This document shows, piece after piece, positions 7,706 through 16,691 of a stretch of DNA of 41,424 nucleotides. The translations under genes and the position numbers were made by a program. This stretch comes from Rhodospirillales bacterium (lineage in GTDB: Bacteria > Pseudomonadota > Alphaproteobacteria > Acetobacterales > Acetobacteraceae). The DNA lies in assembly GCA_025359905.1 (NCBI GenBank), contig JANYDF010000079.1, forward strand, positions 1 to 41,424, read 5' to 3'. How positions within the stretch are numbered: the first letter of the stretch is position 1; each line of letters opens with the position of its first letter. The notes beneath the pieces are model-generated. The model was not told the DNA's origin. It ran no database searches and was given only the letters and a program-made list of their open reading frames with translations.

Positions 7706-8782
7706 GTGACATCATCGGCTGGCCGCAGCGGGTCAACCTCGCCGGCGATGCGGGCGCTCGGCTGGTTCTGGGCAATCGCATTGCTGCTGGCCGCAGCCGC
7801 AGGCGTGGTGTTGCAGGTGCTGGGCCCGCCGCTGCGCCCGGTTGCGATGTCGACCGAAACCGTTCCGCTGCAACCACCCGCACCCGCCAAGCCCGCCAAG
7901 CCGCCGCTGACCGCGCCGCCGACGGCGGGGCTGGACGCAGCCGACGCCCATGCGAGCATCATCGCCCCGCCCGATCCCACCTTACTGGAACCGTCCGCAG
8001 TCTACGCTGGCGGCGTGCTGCCGAAGCTCGGGCCGGGCGGGCGAGCCAGCCTGCACGCTTATGCCGCCCCGTTCGACGTGACCGCCGCCGCCGGACGGCC
8101 GCGCGTGGCGCTGTTGCTGTCTGGCATCGGGCTGTCGCAAATCGATAGCGAGGAAGCCATCCGCGCGACACCGGGCGCGGTTTCGCTGGCCGTATCGCCG
8201 TATGCGGCGCACCCGGAGCGCATTCTGGCCGATGCGCGCGCTGCCGGGCATGAAATATTACTGTCGCTGCCGCTCGAACCCGATCGCTACCCGATCGACG
8301 ACCCTGGCAACCGGGCGCTGCTGACCGGCAACCCGCCGCCGGTGAACGCGCAGCGGCTGGAATGGGCGCTGACCCGCTTCGCCGGTTACGTGGGCGCCAC
8401 CGGCGCGCTGAACGGTCTGCGCGGCGAGCGGTTCTCCGGTTCGGCGGATTTGATGGCGACGTTGCTGCAAGAACTGGCTGGACGCGGCCTGCTGTACATC
8501 GACCCGCGCCCCAGCCAGCCGGCTTTGCCGCACGCCACCGGGCGTGGCGTGGACGTGCTGATCGACGAGCCCGCCCCGGTACGCGCGGAAATCGAGGCGA
8601 ATTTGGCCAAACTGGAGCAGGCGGCGCGCGATCATGGGTCCGCACTCGGGCTGGTCAGTCAGCCGCGCCCGGTGACGCTGGACCGCATTGCGGCCTGGGC
8701 CGCCGGGCTGGAGCAGCGCGGCTTGGTGTTGACGCCGGTCAGCGCTATCGCTGTGGCCCCGCCCGTGCAACCGGCCAAATAA
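7706..8782 (+). CDS. Divergent polysaccharide deacetylase family protein
   Basis: At 358 residues, this protein has an N-terminal membrane anchor (ALGWFWAIALLLAAAAGVVLQ), a Pro/Ala-rich linker (to about residue 75), and a domain of the divergent polysaccharide deacetylase family (formerly DUF610). Typical blocks are RVALLLSGIGLS, LAVSPYAAHPERILADAR, GHEILLSLPLEPDRYPIDDP, GNRALLT and RGLLYIDPRPSQ. The canonical metal-binding histidines of active deacetylases are not evident, so activity on peptidoglycan or another glycan is uncertain. The GTG start at 7706 has AGAGGA about 8 nt upstream. ATG 7748 is an alternative. The position after envC-ctpA suggests a role in wall remodelling. Confidence 0.85.
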   Translation: MTSSAGRSGSTSPAMRALGWFWAIALLLAAAAGVVLQVLGPPLRPVAMSTETVPLQPPAPAKPAKPPLTAPPTAGLDAADAHASIIAPPDPTLLEPSAVYAGGVLPKLGPGGRASLHAYAAPFDVTAAAGRPRVALLLSGIGLSQIDSEEAIRATPGAVSLAVSPYAAHPERILADARAAGHEILLSLPLEPDRYPIDDPGNRALLTGNPPPVNAQRLEWALTRFAGYVGATGALNGLRGERFSGSADLMATLLQELAGRGLLYIDPRPSQPALPHATGRGVDVLIDEPAPVRAEIEANLAKLEQAARDHGSALGLVSQPRPVTLDRIAAWAAGLEQRGLVLTPVSAIAVAPPVQPAK

Positions 8783-8796
8783 GCGGAGTTCGCCGC

Positions 8797-9306
8797 ATGC
8801 CTCGCCCGAACCTCGACCCTGCCAGCATGCCATACCGGCCGAATGTCGGGGCGGCGCTGTTCAATGCGCAGGGCCGGGTGCTGGTGGCGCGGCGCGCCGA
8901 CATGCCGAACGCCGAGGGTTCGCCGGGCGGCTGGCAATTGCCACAAGGCGGCATCGACGCCGCCGAGGACCCGCGCGCGGCAGTGCTGCGCGAATTGGCC
9001 GAGGAGCTCGGCACCGGCAACGCCGCGATCATCGGCGAACATCCGGACTGGCTGACCTACGATCTGCCGCCGGAATTGCTTGGCACATCGCTGGGCGGCA
9101 AGTTTCGCGGCCAGCGGCAGCGCTGGTTCGCGCTGCGGTTTCTGGGGGCTGACTCGGAAATCCGTCTGGACGCCGATCCGCACCCGGAATTCGACGCGTG
9201 GCGCTGGGCGGAGCTTGCGGAACTGCCGGTGTTGGCGCCGGACTTCAAACGGGCGATCTACGCGGTGATCGCGGTCTCTTTCGCGCGCTTCGCGGCCGCT
9301 GGCTGA
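8797..9306 (+). CDS. rppH: RNA pyrophosphohydrolase (Nudix)
   Basis: RppH removes pyrophosphate from the 5' triphosphate end of transcripts and so starts 5'-end-dependent mRNA decay. In alphaproteobacteria the same family is also annotated as diadenosine polyphosphate hydrolase. The 169-residue protein has the N-terminal MPYRPNVGAALFNAQGRVLV, GGWQLPQGGID, and a complete Nudix box (GGIDAAEDPRAAVLRELAEE followed by LG), then FRGQRQRWFALRF and EFDAWRW typical of RppH. ATG 8797 lies 14 nt after the previous stop with GGAG 8 nt upstream, so it is part of the same transcription unit. Confidence 0.93.
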   Translation: MPRPNLDPASMPYRPNVGAALFNAQGRVLVARRADMPNAEGSPGGWQLPQGGIDAAEDPRAAVLRELAEELGTGNAAIIGEHPDWLTYDLPPELLGTSLGGKFRGQRQRWFALRFLGADSEIRLDADPHPEFDAWRWAELAELPVLAPDFKRAIYAVIAVSFARFAAAG

Positions 9307-9424
9307 GCGTCGCCGCAGGATTGGCTGGGCTGCGTGAACATTGAGCATACGGCCCTGGATTCCGGGCTGCGGCGCAACGACGTTGCACTGCGAACGCTGC
9401 GCCATTTCGTCGATGAGGCTATCC

Positions 9425-9892
9425 ATGTTGCGCCGAATTGCCTTTGCCTTGTTGCTTCCGTTGCTTGCCGCCGTCCCCGCCTGGGCGAGCGACAGCACGC
9501 GCATCGGCACGGTGGACACCACATTCCGTCTGCTTGGCCGCAACGACCGGGTGGTCGTGGACCGCTACGACGACCCGCGCGTCGACGGGGTAAGCTGCTA
9601 CGTCTCGCGCGCTGAAACCGGCGGGGTGAGCGGATCGCTCGGCTTGGCCACCGACCCGAACCGGTTTTCCATCGCCTGCCGCGCCACCGGGCCGGTGGCG
9701 CTGCGTGGCAAAATCCCTGACAACGAAGTGGTGTTCGGCGAGAAAATGAGCGCGTTCTTCAAGGAAGTGCGCGTTACACGCATGTTCGACACCGAAAAGC
9801 GCGTGCTGGTCTATTTGGTGTGGTCCACACTGAGCGTCGGCACCAACGGCAGCGCGTTCAATAGCGTTACCGCCGTGCCGCTGGATCGCTGA
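9425..9892 (+). CDS. creA: CreA family exported protein
   Basis: This is a small exported protein of 155 residues. It has a clear signal peptide (RRIAFALLLPLLAAVPAWA) followed by the CreA domain: IGTVDTTFRLLGRNDRVVVD, DDPRVDGVSCYVSRAETGG, GSLGLATDP, SIACR, then VVFGEKMSAFFKEVRVTRMF and SAFNSVTAVPLD. The function of CreA is not established; it was named from its position in the E. coli creABCD cluster, and no creBCD genes are present here. ATG 9425 has GAGG 6 nt upstream and puts the signal peptide at the very N-terminus. ATG 9413 is an in-frame alternative. It ends 12 nt from the convergent caspase-fold gene. Confidence 0.9.
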   Translation: MLRRIAFALLLPLLAAVPAWASDSTRIGTVDTTFRLLGRNDRVVVDRYDDPRVDGVSCYVSRAETGGVSGSLGLATDPNRFSIACRATGPVALRGKIPDNEVVFGEKMSAFFKEVRVTRMFDTEKRVLVYLVWSTLSVGTNGSAFNSVTAVPLDR

Positions 9893-9904
9893 TCCGCCTA
9901 GCCC

Positions 9905-11368
9905 CTATTGCGGCGGCGCCGGGGCGGTCCAGTTCGGCGCCTCGGCCCGGCGCGGGCCTTCATGCCGTTCGTAAATGCCGCGCAGGAACAGCCCGGTGTG
10001 CCTGTCGTAATAGTAGTGCCAAATACCGCGCCCGACCGGGTTGTATGTGGTCTTGCCGAGGAAGATCACCGGATGGGTGCGGGTGATATCCATGTCCAGC
10101 AAATCGGCAGGCATGGTCTTGCCGCCAAGCTCAACTGAACCGCGCCCGGCGTGGCTCCAGATGATACTGTCGCCGCCGTCCTGGAACGACACCGCCGCCT
10201 CGGCGCCGCCAAAGAATGCGTGCAGCGCGGTGGCGGCGGCGCGCACGCCGCTGGATTGCGGGTCGTACCAGCCGAACAGTTTGCGGACCGGCGCGCCGTT
10301 GGAATCGCCGATGCATACGTCGGCATCGACCGGATCGGCGCCGCGCCAATCGACCTGGATACCATCGACGAATGAGCTCAGCCCGGCGCGCGGGCAATGA
10401 AAGCCAGTGCCGGCCTGGATCGCCGCCTCAAGTTCCGCCGATCCGGGGCGTTGCGGCGGCGTAGGCGGGCTGGGCACGGCAGTCTCGGCGGTTCGCGGCT
10501 GCGGGGCAGGCTGGCTTGGCAGCGCCGGTTGCGGTGCCGCCGGTGCTGCCAGTGCCAGTGCCGGTGCCGTAGACACCGGCGCGGTGAAGTAAAAATCGCC
10601 GTCGAGCGGCGACGAGGCCAGCCAGGGTTGCTGGCTGCCGCCGGTGGATTTCTTCACCGCGAGACCGACCCGGTTGAACAGCCGCAGCAAATCCAGGCCC
10701 GGCGTGCGCATCGCCTCGGTCAGCGCCAGGGTGAATGGGCTGTCCTCGCCATTCCCATCGCTGGCGACGTTGCCGGGCTGAGTGGCGTACGAAATCAGCG
10801 TGCCTTCCGGCGCGTGCATCTCGGCCAGCCCTGGGTTGCTGCCGCGCAGCCCGCGACCGCCGAACGGATTGTTGCGGCAGGCGTCGAGCACCACGACGTT
10901 GAGTTTGCTGTTGCCGCTGGCCAATTGGCGCAGCACCAGATCGGCGCTGACCATCTGAAAGTCGAGGTCCTGCACCCGCGTCGGGTTCGAGTCGACCGGC
11001 ACGAGGTAGTTCACCCCGCCGACCTGCACGCCGTGCCCCGAATAATAGAACAGCGCCACATCGGCCCCATCGATGGCGCGGCCAAAGGCCAGCACCGCCG
11101 CGTCGAAATGCGGCTTGTCGAGGTCGAGTTGCGCGCCGCCGCCAACCAGCTTGAACCCAGCCGCCTTCAACGTCACCGCCATCAATTTGGCGTCGTTGCC
11201 CGGGTTGGCGAGCGCGGTGACGCTGACATAGTTGCTGTTGCCCACCACCAGCGCCACGCGCTTGGCACCCGGCGATTGGGCAAAGGCTGCCGAGGCGAAT
11301 AGCAGGGCGGCCAGCAAGCTGAACAGCAGCCGCAACGCAGCGGGACGCATCACGGCTGGTAGCTCCAT
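9905..11368 (-). CDS. Exported caspase family protein (C14-type)
   Basis: The protein is 487 residues long. The signal peptide (ALRLLFSLLAALLFASAAFA) is followed by a caspase/metacaspase-like p20 domain (about residues 35-260) with the catalytic dyad visible: His112 in FYYSGHGVQ and Cys164 in VVLDACRNNPF. It also has RVALVVGNSNY, NPGNDA and GTLISYATQPG, typical of bacterial caspase-fold proteins. A Pro/Ala-rich linker (about 275-320) leads to a C-terminal domain of about 160 residues that I do not recognise; it has paired cysteines near FHCPRAG and ADVCIGD and ends PNWTAPAPPQ. The location suggests a periplasmic or surface protease; the substrate is unknown. The ATG at 11368 directly follows the stop of the upstream small gene. 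ATG 11350 is an alternative. Confidence 0.88.
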   Translation of the reverse strand: MELPAVMRPAALRLLFSLLAALLFASAAFAQSPGAKRVALVVGNSNYVSVTALANPGNDAKLMAVTLKAAGFKLVGGGAQLDLDKPHFDAAVLAFGRAIDGADVALFYYSGHGVQVGGVNYLVPVDSNPTRVQDLDFQMVSADLVLRQLASGNSKLNVVVLDACRNNPFGGRGLRGSNPGLAEMHAPEGTLISYATQPGNVASDGNGEDSPFTLALTEAMRTPGLDLLRLFNRVGLAVKKSTGGSQQPWLASSPLDGDFYFTAPVSTAPALALAAPAAPQPALPSQPAPQPRTAETAVPSPPTPPQRPGSAELEAAIQAGTGFHCPRAGLSSFVDGIQVDWRGADPVDADVCIGDSNGAPVRKLFGWYDPQSSGVRAAATALHAFFGGAEAAVSFQDGGDSIIWSHAGRGSVELGGKTMPADLLDMDITRTHPVIFLGKTTYNPVGRGIWHYYYDRHTGLFLRGIYERHEGPRRAEAPNWTAPAPPQ

Positions 11369-11629
11369 TTACACATTCGGTGGACGAACCGCGCGTGACT
11401 TGAACCGGCCCAGCAGATAGAGCCCCAGGCCAAGCAGAAGTGGCACGCCGCCATACCATAGCGGCCCGCGCAGCACGCTGTCGAACGATGCGCCGCCGCT
11501 GGTCACGGCGACCAACACGTTGAACGCGACCGCGACCGCCATGCTCAGCCCGGCCACGGCGGCGATGATGAGGCCGAGCAGTTTGAAGATTTCGGCCCGA
11601 ACGTTGTGGCCGGCCGGCAGATTGCGCAT
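11369..11629 (-). CDS. Small two-helix membrane protein, unknown function
   Basis: I do not recognise this 86-residue protein. It has two predicted membrane helices (about LLGLIIAAVAGLSMAVAVAF and WYGGVPLLLGLGLYLLG) joined by a short loop and a basic C-terminus (RFKSRAVRPP). The ATG at 11629 has GGAGA 7 nt upstream. It lies in the - strand run between the transglutaminase/DUF2126 gene (32 nt upstream) and the caspase-fold gene (zero gap), so it is probably co-transcribed with both. Confidence 0.7.
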   Translation of the reverse strand: MRNLPAGHNVRAEIFKLLGLIIAAVAGLSMAVAVAFNVLVAVTSGGASFDSVLRGPLWYGGVPLLLGLGLYLLGRFKSRAVRPPNV

Positions 11630-11661
11630 CGCATCGTCTCCGGCAGCCGGCCGGCCTCCTG

Positions 11662-14600
11662 TCAGGCGAAGCGCCGCAAGTCCAGCGTGCGCGGATGGTC
11701 CTTGCCGCGGACAAGCCGTGGTTCCTGCATCGGCCCCGGCGTGTGGCCGATCGGGAAGAAGCGGCTGCGGCGGCGGGCTTCGGCTTCGTTGGCGTTGACC
11801 GGGAAGGTGTCGTAGCTGCGCCCGCCAGGGTGGGACACATGGTGCGTCATGCCGCCCAGGCTGCGGCCGTTCCAGGTGTCATACACATCGAAGGTCAGCG
11901 GCGACTGCGCCGGGATGGTCGGGTGCAGCGCGCTGTACGGCTGCCACGCCTTGAAGCGCACCGCGCCGACATGCTCGCCCTCGCGTTCGGTGGCGGTTAG
12001 CGGCAGCGCCACGCCGTTGCAGGTCAGCAGGAAGCGTTCCGGCACCCAGCCCGCCACCTTCACTTGCAGCCGCTCGGCCGAGCTATCGACATAGCGCGCC
12101 GTGCCGCCTGCCGCCTGTTCCTCGCCCAGCACGTGCCAGGGTTCGAGCGCGTGGCGCAATTCCACCTCCATGCCGCGCACCGTGGTGATGCCGACTTGCG
12201 GGAAACGGAATTCGAAATGCGGGTCGAACCAGTCGCGGCTCAGCTTGAAGCCGAGATTGCTCAGGTCGTCGAGCGCGTCGGAGAAGTCCTGATCGACGTA
12301 GTGCGGCATCATGAAGTCGTCGTGCAGGCGCGATCCGAACCGGATCAGCCGGCGGTCGTACGGGCTTTGCCAGAACGCGGCCACGGCAGAGCGCATCAGC
12401 AGCATCTGCGCCGCCGACATCTGCGCGTGCGGCGGCATTTCGAAAGCGCGGAACTCCACCAGACCGCGCCGCCCGCCGCCGCCGTTCGGGTCGTACATCT
12501 TGTCGATGCAGAACTCGGTGCGGTGGGTGTTGCCGGTCATGTCGGCCAGGATGTTGCGGAAAATCCGGTCCGTCATCCAGGGCGGCACTTGGCGGAATGG
12601 CATGACCTGTTCGAAGGCGATTTCCAGCTCGTTGATGCTGTCCTCACGCGCTTCGTCGATGCGCGGATGCTGGCTGGTCGGGCCGATGAACTGGCCGCTG
12701 AACAGGAACGACAGGCTGGGGTGATTGTGCCAGAAGCCGAGCAGGCTTTTCAGCACGTCCGGCCGGCGCAGGAACGGGCTGTCCTCGGCCCGCGCGCCGC
12801 CCATCACCACATGGTTGCCGCCGCCGGTGCCGACGTGGCGGCCGTCGAGCATGAACTTCTCGGTGCACAGCCCGACTTGCCGGGCTTCCTCGTACAATTG
12901 CTCGGTGCGGCTGACATGCTCGGCCCAACTGGACGCCGGATGCACGTTGACTTCGATCACGCCCGGATCGGGGGTGACGGAGAAGTTCAGCAGGCGCGGG
13001 TCGCGCGGCGGATCGTAGCCTTCCAGCACCACCGGGCGGCCGAGTCCGGCAGCGGTGGCCTCGACCGCTGCGGTCAGATCGAGCCAGTCCTCGGCGGCGG
13101 TCAGCGGCGGGTAGAACACGTGCAGCACCCCGCCGCGGGCTTCCACCGCCAGCGCGGTGCGGACCAAGCCGGGTTCCGGGCGGCCGGCTTCTGGGCGAAT
13201 TTGCGAGACCGGGGCGAATGCCGCCTCGCCCAGCGCGAGATCGGGGGTGCGGCCTTCGCGCAACCGGCGCAGCATGGCCTGCTGCGGCAGCGGCGCGCGC
13301 GGGGCGAATTGGTCCTGGTCGTACTCGGCCTCGATGCTGTCCGGATCGGCCCAGGGCAGGCTGTCGAGCGGCAGGCGCAGGCCGATCGGGCTGTCGCCGG
13401 GGATCAGGAACAGGGTGTCGCCACGGGTGAACCACTTGCCGGTCGCCCAGCGGCGGCCGCTGGACGCGCCAAGGCCGCGCAACGGCAGTATGCTGCCGAC
13501 CGGCGAGGCCAGACCTTGCGCGAAAATCCGCGTCATCCGCGCCCGCTCCAGCGGATCGCGCAGCTTGTTGGCCTCCACCACCACGTTGGCGGGCAGCCGG
13601 TGTTCCTTCCACAGATAGTAATGCACGTCTTCATAGGCCGGCAGGATCGCGGCGGGATCGACTTGCAGGCGTTCAGCCAGTGCCGTGGCGAAGCGCGCGG
13701 CGTCTTCCGCCGTGGCGTTGCCCCGGTCGCGGTCCGGGTCGGCAAGCAGCGCGCTATCCAGCCACACGCGTTCCTGATCGGCGCGCCAATGGCAGTTGAT
13801 CGCCCAGCGCGGCAGCGGCTCGCCGGGGTATTGCTTGCCTTGCGCGTGTTGCAGCGCCGCACCGGGCGCCCAAAGATCGACCAGCCGGCGGATCAATTTG
13901 CCCGCATAGCCGCGCTTGGTCGGACCGAGCGCGTCGATGTTCCACTCCGGCGCGTCCTGGTCGGTGGCGGCGACGAAGGTCGGCTCGCCGCCGAAGGTCA
14001 TGCGCACATCGCCCGCCAGCAAGGCGCGGTCCACCCGCGCGCCGGTGGCCAGAATGTCCTGCCACTGCCGGGGCTGATACGGCTTGGTGACGCGCGGGGT
14101 TTCCGCGATGCGCGTCACTTTCATCTCGAATTCGAAGGTGGTCTCGCACTTGTCCACCCCGCCGCTGATCGCCGCCGCCGATTGCGGCTCCGGACTGGCG
14201 GCCAGCGGAATATGCCCCTCGCCCGCCATCAGGCCGGAGGTGGCGTCCAGCCCGATCCAACCGGCGCCGGGCAGATAAACCTCGGCCCAGGCGTGCAGAT
14301 CGGTGAAGTCGGACGTGGGACCGGCCGGGCCGTCCAGCGGCTTCACGTCGGCGACCAACTGGATCAGGTAGCCGGAGACGAAGCGGGCGGCGAGGCCGAG
14401 GTTGCGCAGCAATTGCACCAGCAGCCAGGCAGAATCGCGGCAACTGCCTTTACCTGCGGCAAGCGTCTCCTCGGGCGTCCACACGCCGGGTTCCAGCCGC
14501 ACGATGTAGGAGGTGCGCTCCTGCACCATCCGATTGAGCATGACCAGGAAATCGACGGTGCGCTGTTCGGCGCGCGGCACTTTGGCCAGCAGCGCGGCAA

Positions 14601-14979
14601 GATGCACGCCCACCGGCTCCAGCCGGCGGAACGGCGCAAGTTCTTGCTCCAGCACCGGGTCGTAGGCGAACGGATAGGTCTCGGCATCCGGCTCCAGAAA
14701 GAAGTCGAACGGGTTGATGGTCGCCATGTCGGCGACGAGGTCCACCGTGACGTCGAAATGCGTCAGTTTTTCCGGGAACACCACGCGGGCGAGCATGTTG
14801 CCCTGCGGGTCTTGCAGCCAGTTGAGGAAATGCGGCTTGGGTTCGACGGTAAGCGAATAGCTCAGCACCGGCGTGCGCGCGTGCGAGGCCGGGCGCAACC
14901 GGATGGTTTGCGGGCCGAGCGTGACGGCGCGGTCATAGCGATAGCTGGTGCGGTGGGTCAGCGCGGCATGGATGGACAT
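11662..14979 (-). CDS. Transglutaminase-like / DUF2126 protein
   Basis: This large protein of 1105 residues has three parts. First is a bacterial transglutaminase-like N-terminal domain (MSIHAALTHRTSYRYDRAV, about residues 1-85). Next is a transglutaminase core (about 150-270) with its Cys-His-Asp triad visible: Cys180 in GKGSCRDSAWLL, His229 in DLHAWAEVYLPG and Asp245 in GLDATSGLM. The long C-terminal DUF2126 region (about 290-1105) includes LEGYDPPRDPRLLNFSVTPD, GGGNHVVMGGA, NHPSLSFLFSGQFIGPTSQH, GLVEFRAFEMPP and the C-terminal VSHPGGRSYDTFPVN. Related proteins are annotated as putative amidoligase/protease-type enzymes; the reaction is unproven. The start at 14979 matches the usual family N-terminus. 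The frame remains open 40 codons upstream, but not convincingly. Confidence 0.93.
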   Translation of the reverse strand: MSIHAALTHRTSYRYDRAVTLGPQTIRLRPASHARTPVLSYSLTVEPKPHFLNWLQDPQGNMLARVVFPEKLTHFDVTVDLVADMATINPFDFFLEPDAETYPFAYDPVLEQELAPFRRLEPVGVHLAALLAKVPRAEQRTVDFLVMLNRMVQERTSYIVRLEPGVWTPEETLAAGKGSCRDSAWLLVQLLRNLGLAARFVSGYLIQLVADVKPLDGPAGPTSDFTDLHAWAEVYLPGAGWIGLDATSGLMAGEGHIPLAASPEPQSAAAISGGVDKCETTFEFEMKVTRIAETPRVTKPYQPRQWQDILATGARVDRALLAGDVRMTFGGEPTFVAATDQDAPEWNIDALGPTKRGYAGKLIRRLVDLWAPGAALQHAQGKQYPGEPLPRWAINCHWRADQERVWLDSALLADPDRDRGNATAEDAARFATALAERLQVDPAAILPAYEDVHYYLWKEHRLPANVVVEANKLRDPLERARMTRIFAQGLASPVGSILPLRGLGASSGRRWATGKWFTRGDTLFLIPGDSPIGLRLPLDSLPWADPDSIEAEYDQDQFAPRAPLPQQAMLRRLREGRTPDLALGEAAFAPVSQIRPEAGRPEPGLVRTALAVEARGGVLHVFYPPLTAAEDWLDLTAAVEATAAGLGRPVVLEGYDPPRDPRLLNFSVTPDPGVIEVNVHPASSWAEHVSRTEQLYEEARQVGLCTEKFMLDGRHVGTGGGNHVVMGGARAEDSPFLRRPDVLKSLLGFWHNHPSLSFLFSGQFIGPTSQHPRIDEAREDSINELEIAFEQVMPFRQVPPWMTDRIFRNILADMTGNTHRTEFCIDKMYDPNGGGGRRGLVEFRAFEMPPHAQMSAAQMLLMRSAVAAFWQSPYDRRLIRFGSRLHDDFMMPHYVDQDFSDALDDLSNLGFKLSRDWFDPHFEFRFPQVGITTVRGMEVELRHALEPWHVLGEEQAAGGTARYVDSSAERLQVKVAGWVPERFLLTCNGVALPLTATEREGEHVGAVRFKAWQPYSALHPTIPAQSPLTFDVYDTWNGRSLGGMTHHVSHPGGRSYDTFPVNANEAEARRRSRFFPIGHTPGPMQEPRLVRGKDHPRTLDLRRFA

Positions 14980-15034
14980 CGGGCGGGGGCGTCCGGCAGT
15001 TGGGGCGGCAAGAAGAGGCGGCGGTCGGCTTCGG

Positions 15035-16150
15035 TCAGGCACCCGCAAAGCGGGCAGGATCCAGTCTAGCAAGAATGCTGCCGGAATGCCCGCTGTCACG
15101 CCCGTTCACCAAATCGGCCACCAGCCGCCCGGCGGCGGGCGAGGTTTGGATGCCGTAGCCGCCCTGGCCGATGCACCAAAAGAAGCCTTCCGCCGATTTA
15201 TCCCAGCCGATGCCCAAGCTGCCATCGGGCAGGAAGCTGCGCAGCCCGGCCCAGGACCGCTCGACCCGGCGAACCTCGATAGCCAACCCCTGCTGCATCC
15301 GGTCGATGGCAATCGCCACGTCCAGTTCGTCCGGCTGCACGTCATGCGGCGGCATTGGCGTTTCGTCGGCGGGCGAGACCATCATTTTGGTGCGCTGTTC
15401 GGGCCGCGCATACCAAGTGCCCGCCGCATCGGCCAGCATCGGCCAGCCGGTCACGTCCCACGGTTGCGGATCGATGATCACGCCGGTGCGCCGCTTGGGC
15501 TGCAAGCCCAGCGGGGCGAGCCCGGCAATCTGCCCGACCGCATCGCCCCACGCGCCTGCGGCGTTGACCACGATGGGGGCGGTGAACACGGCACCGCCGG
15601 TGACTTCGACGTGCCACAGCCCGGCCTTGCGTTCGATCCGCCCGGCGCGGCTGCGCAGTGCGAGTTGCGCCCCGCGCGATTTGGCCTGCCGCAGAAACCC
15701 CTGATGCAGCGCGGCCACGTCGATGTCGAAGGCGATGTCCTCGATGGCGACCTTGGCGAGGTAGTCCGCCCGCAGCGCCGGGGCCATGGCGCGCGCTTCG
15801 GCCACGCCGATTTCGCGCAGGCCAATGCCCTCGGCCAGCATTTCATCCAGATCCGCCACCTGTTCGGCCGGGGCCACGAACAGCACGTTGCGCGGCGACA
15901 TCAGCGGATGCTCGGCAAACCCCTCCGGCGGGGCCATGAAAAACCCGCGCCCGGCGCCGGTGAGCGCGCGCACATCGGGCGGGCCGTAATTCTGCAACCA
16001 CAGCGCCGCCGAGCGCCCGGTGGAATGATACCCCGCCGCCTCCTCCGCCTCGACCAGCGCCACGCGGCGGTCAGTAGACAAATGGGCCGCACAGGTAGCG
16101 CCCGCGATGCCGGCGCCGATGACGAGGATGTCGAAGGATGTATCGGTCAT
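15035..16150 (-). CDS. FAD-dependent oxidoreductase (DAO / D-amino-acid dehydrogenase family)
   Basis: The 371-residue flavoprotein of the DAO superfamily has the N-terminal FAD-binding Rossmann motif DILVIGAGIAGATCAAHL, an EAEEAAGYHSTGRSAAL segment, a middle NAAGAWGDAVGQIAGL (the second FAD motif), and a C-terminal FFWCIGQGGYGIQTSPAAG block seen in glycine oxidase and D-amino-acid dehydrogenase relatives. Substrate cannot be told from sequence; amino-acid or amine oxidation is the family theme. ATG 16150 puts the FAD motif at residue 7 on. An ATG four codons upstream (16162) is possible. The gene ends 55 nt upstream of the transglutaminase/DUF2126 gene on the same strand and may begin that operon. 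Confidence 0.88.
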   Translation of the reverse strand: MTDTSFDILVIGAGIAGATCAAHLSTDRRVALVEAEEAAGYHSTGRSAALWLQNYGPPDVRALTGAGRGFFMAPPEGFAEHPLMSPRNVLFVAPAEQVADLDEMLAEGIGLREIGVAEARAMAPALRADYLAKVAIEDIAFDIDVAALHQGFLRQAKSRGAQLALRSRAGRIERKAGLWHVEVTGGAVFTAPIVVNAAGAWGDAVGQIAGLAPLGLQPKRRTGVIIDPQPWDVTGWPMLADAAGTWYARPEQRTKMMVSPADETPMPPHDVQPDELDVAIAIDRMQQGLAIEVRRVERSWAGLRSFLPDGSLGIGWDKSAEGFFWCIGQGGYGIQTSPAAGRLVADLVNGRDSGHSGSILARLDPARFAGA

Positions 16151-16190
16151 GCGCCGCAGCATCGGGGGGCGGCGGCGGCGGTGCAAGGGG

Positions 16191-16691
16191 CTAACGGCTG
16201 GCAGTTCGGGCGGTGGCGAGCGGGAGGAACAGCGAACCGGGAAGGCTCGGCAGAGGGCGGAAGCCATGCCATCGATAGAATGCGGCGGCGGATTCGGTCT
16301 TGGCATCGACCATCAGGGCGAAAGCGCGCGAGTCACTGTTCAGCACCCGCATGGCCGCATCGGCCAGCATGGCCCCGCCCAGACCCCGGCCATGGAAACG
16401 CTGGTCCACCGCCAGCCGCCCAATCATGGCGGCGGGGAGCAGCGGATAGCGCGGGAGCCGTTTGAGCGTTTCGGCGGGCAGCGCGCTGGCCAGCACGCTG
16501 GTGGCAGCGAGTGTGTAATACCCGGCCACTTCATCGCTGCCCGGCGCAACGGCGACGAAGCAACTGGCCATCAGGCGGCGCACATCCTGGAAGGCCTGCT
16601 CGCGCAAATAGCGATCCAGCACGTCCGCACCGCAGGCAAATCCGTCGCGCCGGTGCGCAGCCAGTTTCTCGATGATGAAGCTGCCGCTCAC
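16191..16691 (-). CDS. GNAT-family toxin (TacT/AtaT-like acetyltransferase)
   Basis: The 166-residue GNAT acetyltransferase is of the type found as toxin in type II systems, where it acetylates the amino group of charged tRNAs and stops translation (family knowledge). Visible features are the N-terminal FACGADVLDRYLREQAFQD typical of this subgroup, the acetyl-CoA loop RFHGRGLGGAMLADA (R-x-x-G-x-G pattern) after AAMIGRLAVD, and the catalytic-type tyrosine in AAAFYRWHGF. The start is GTG 16691, overlapping the antitoxin stop by four bases (GTGA), so the two are translated together. No lesion is seen, so this pair appears intact, unlike its neighbour. Confidence 0.92.
   Translation of the reverse strand: MSGSFIIEKLAAHRRDGFACGADVLDRYLREQAFQDVRRLMASCFVAVAPGSDEVAGYYTLAATSVLASALPAETLKRLPRYPLLPAAMIGRLAVDQRFHGRGLGGAMLADAAMRVLNSDSRAFALMVDAKTESAAAFYRWHGFRPLPSLPGSLFLPLATARTASR

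Noticed and set aside
9300-9424. Hairpin repeat between rppH and creA
   Set aside because: The segment CCTGGATTCCGGGCTGCGGC recalls common intergenic repeats but has no clear partner arm or flanking duplication here.
12064-15069. A 1001-codon + strand open frame
   Set aside because: It lies wholly antisense to the transglutaminase/DUF2126 gene, which has clear motifs. The frame is open because of high GC at third positions, and its Arg/His/Gln-rich translation is not protein-like.
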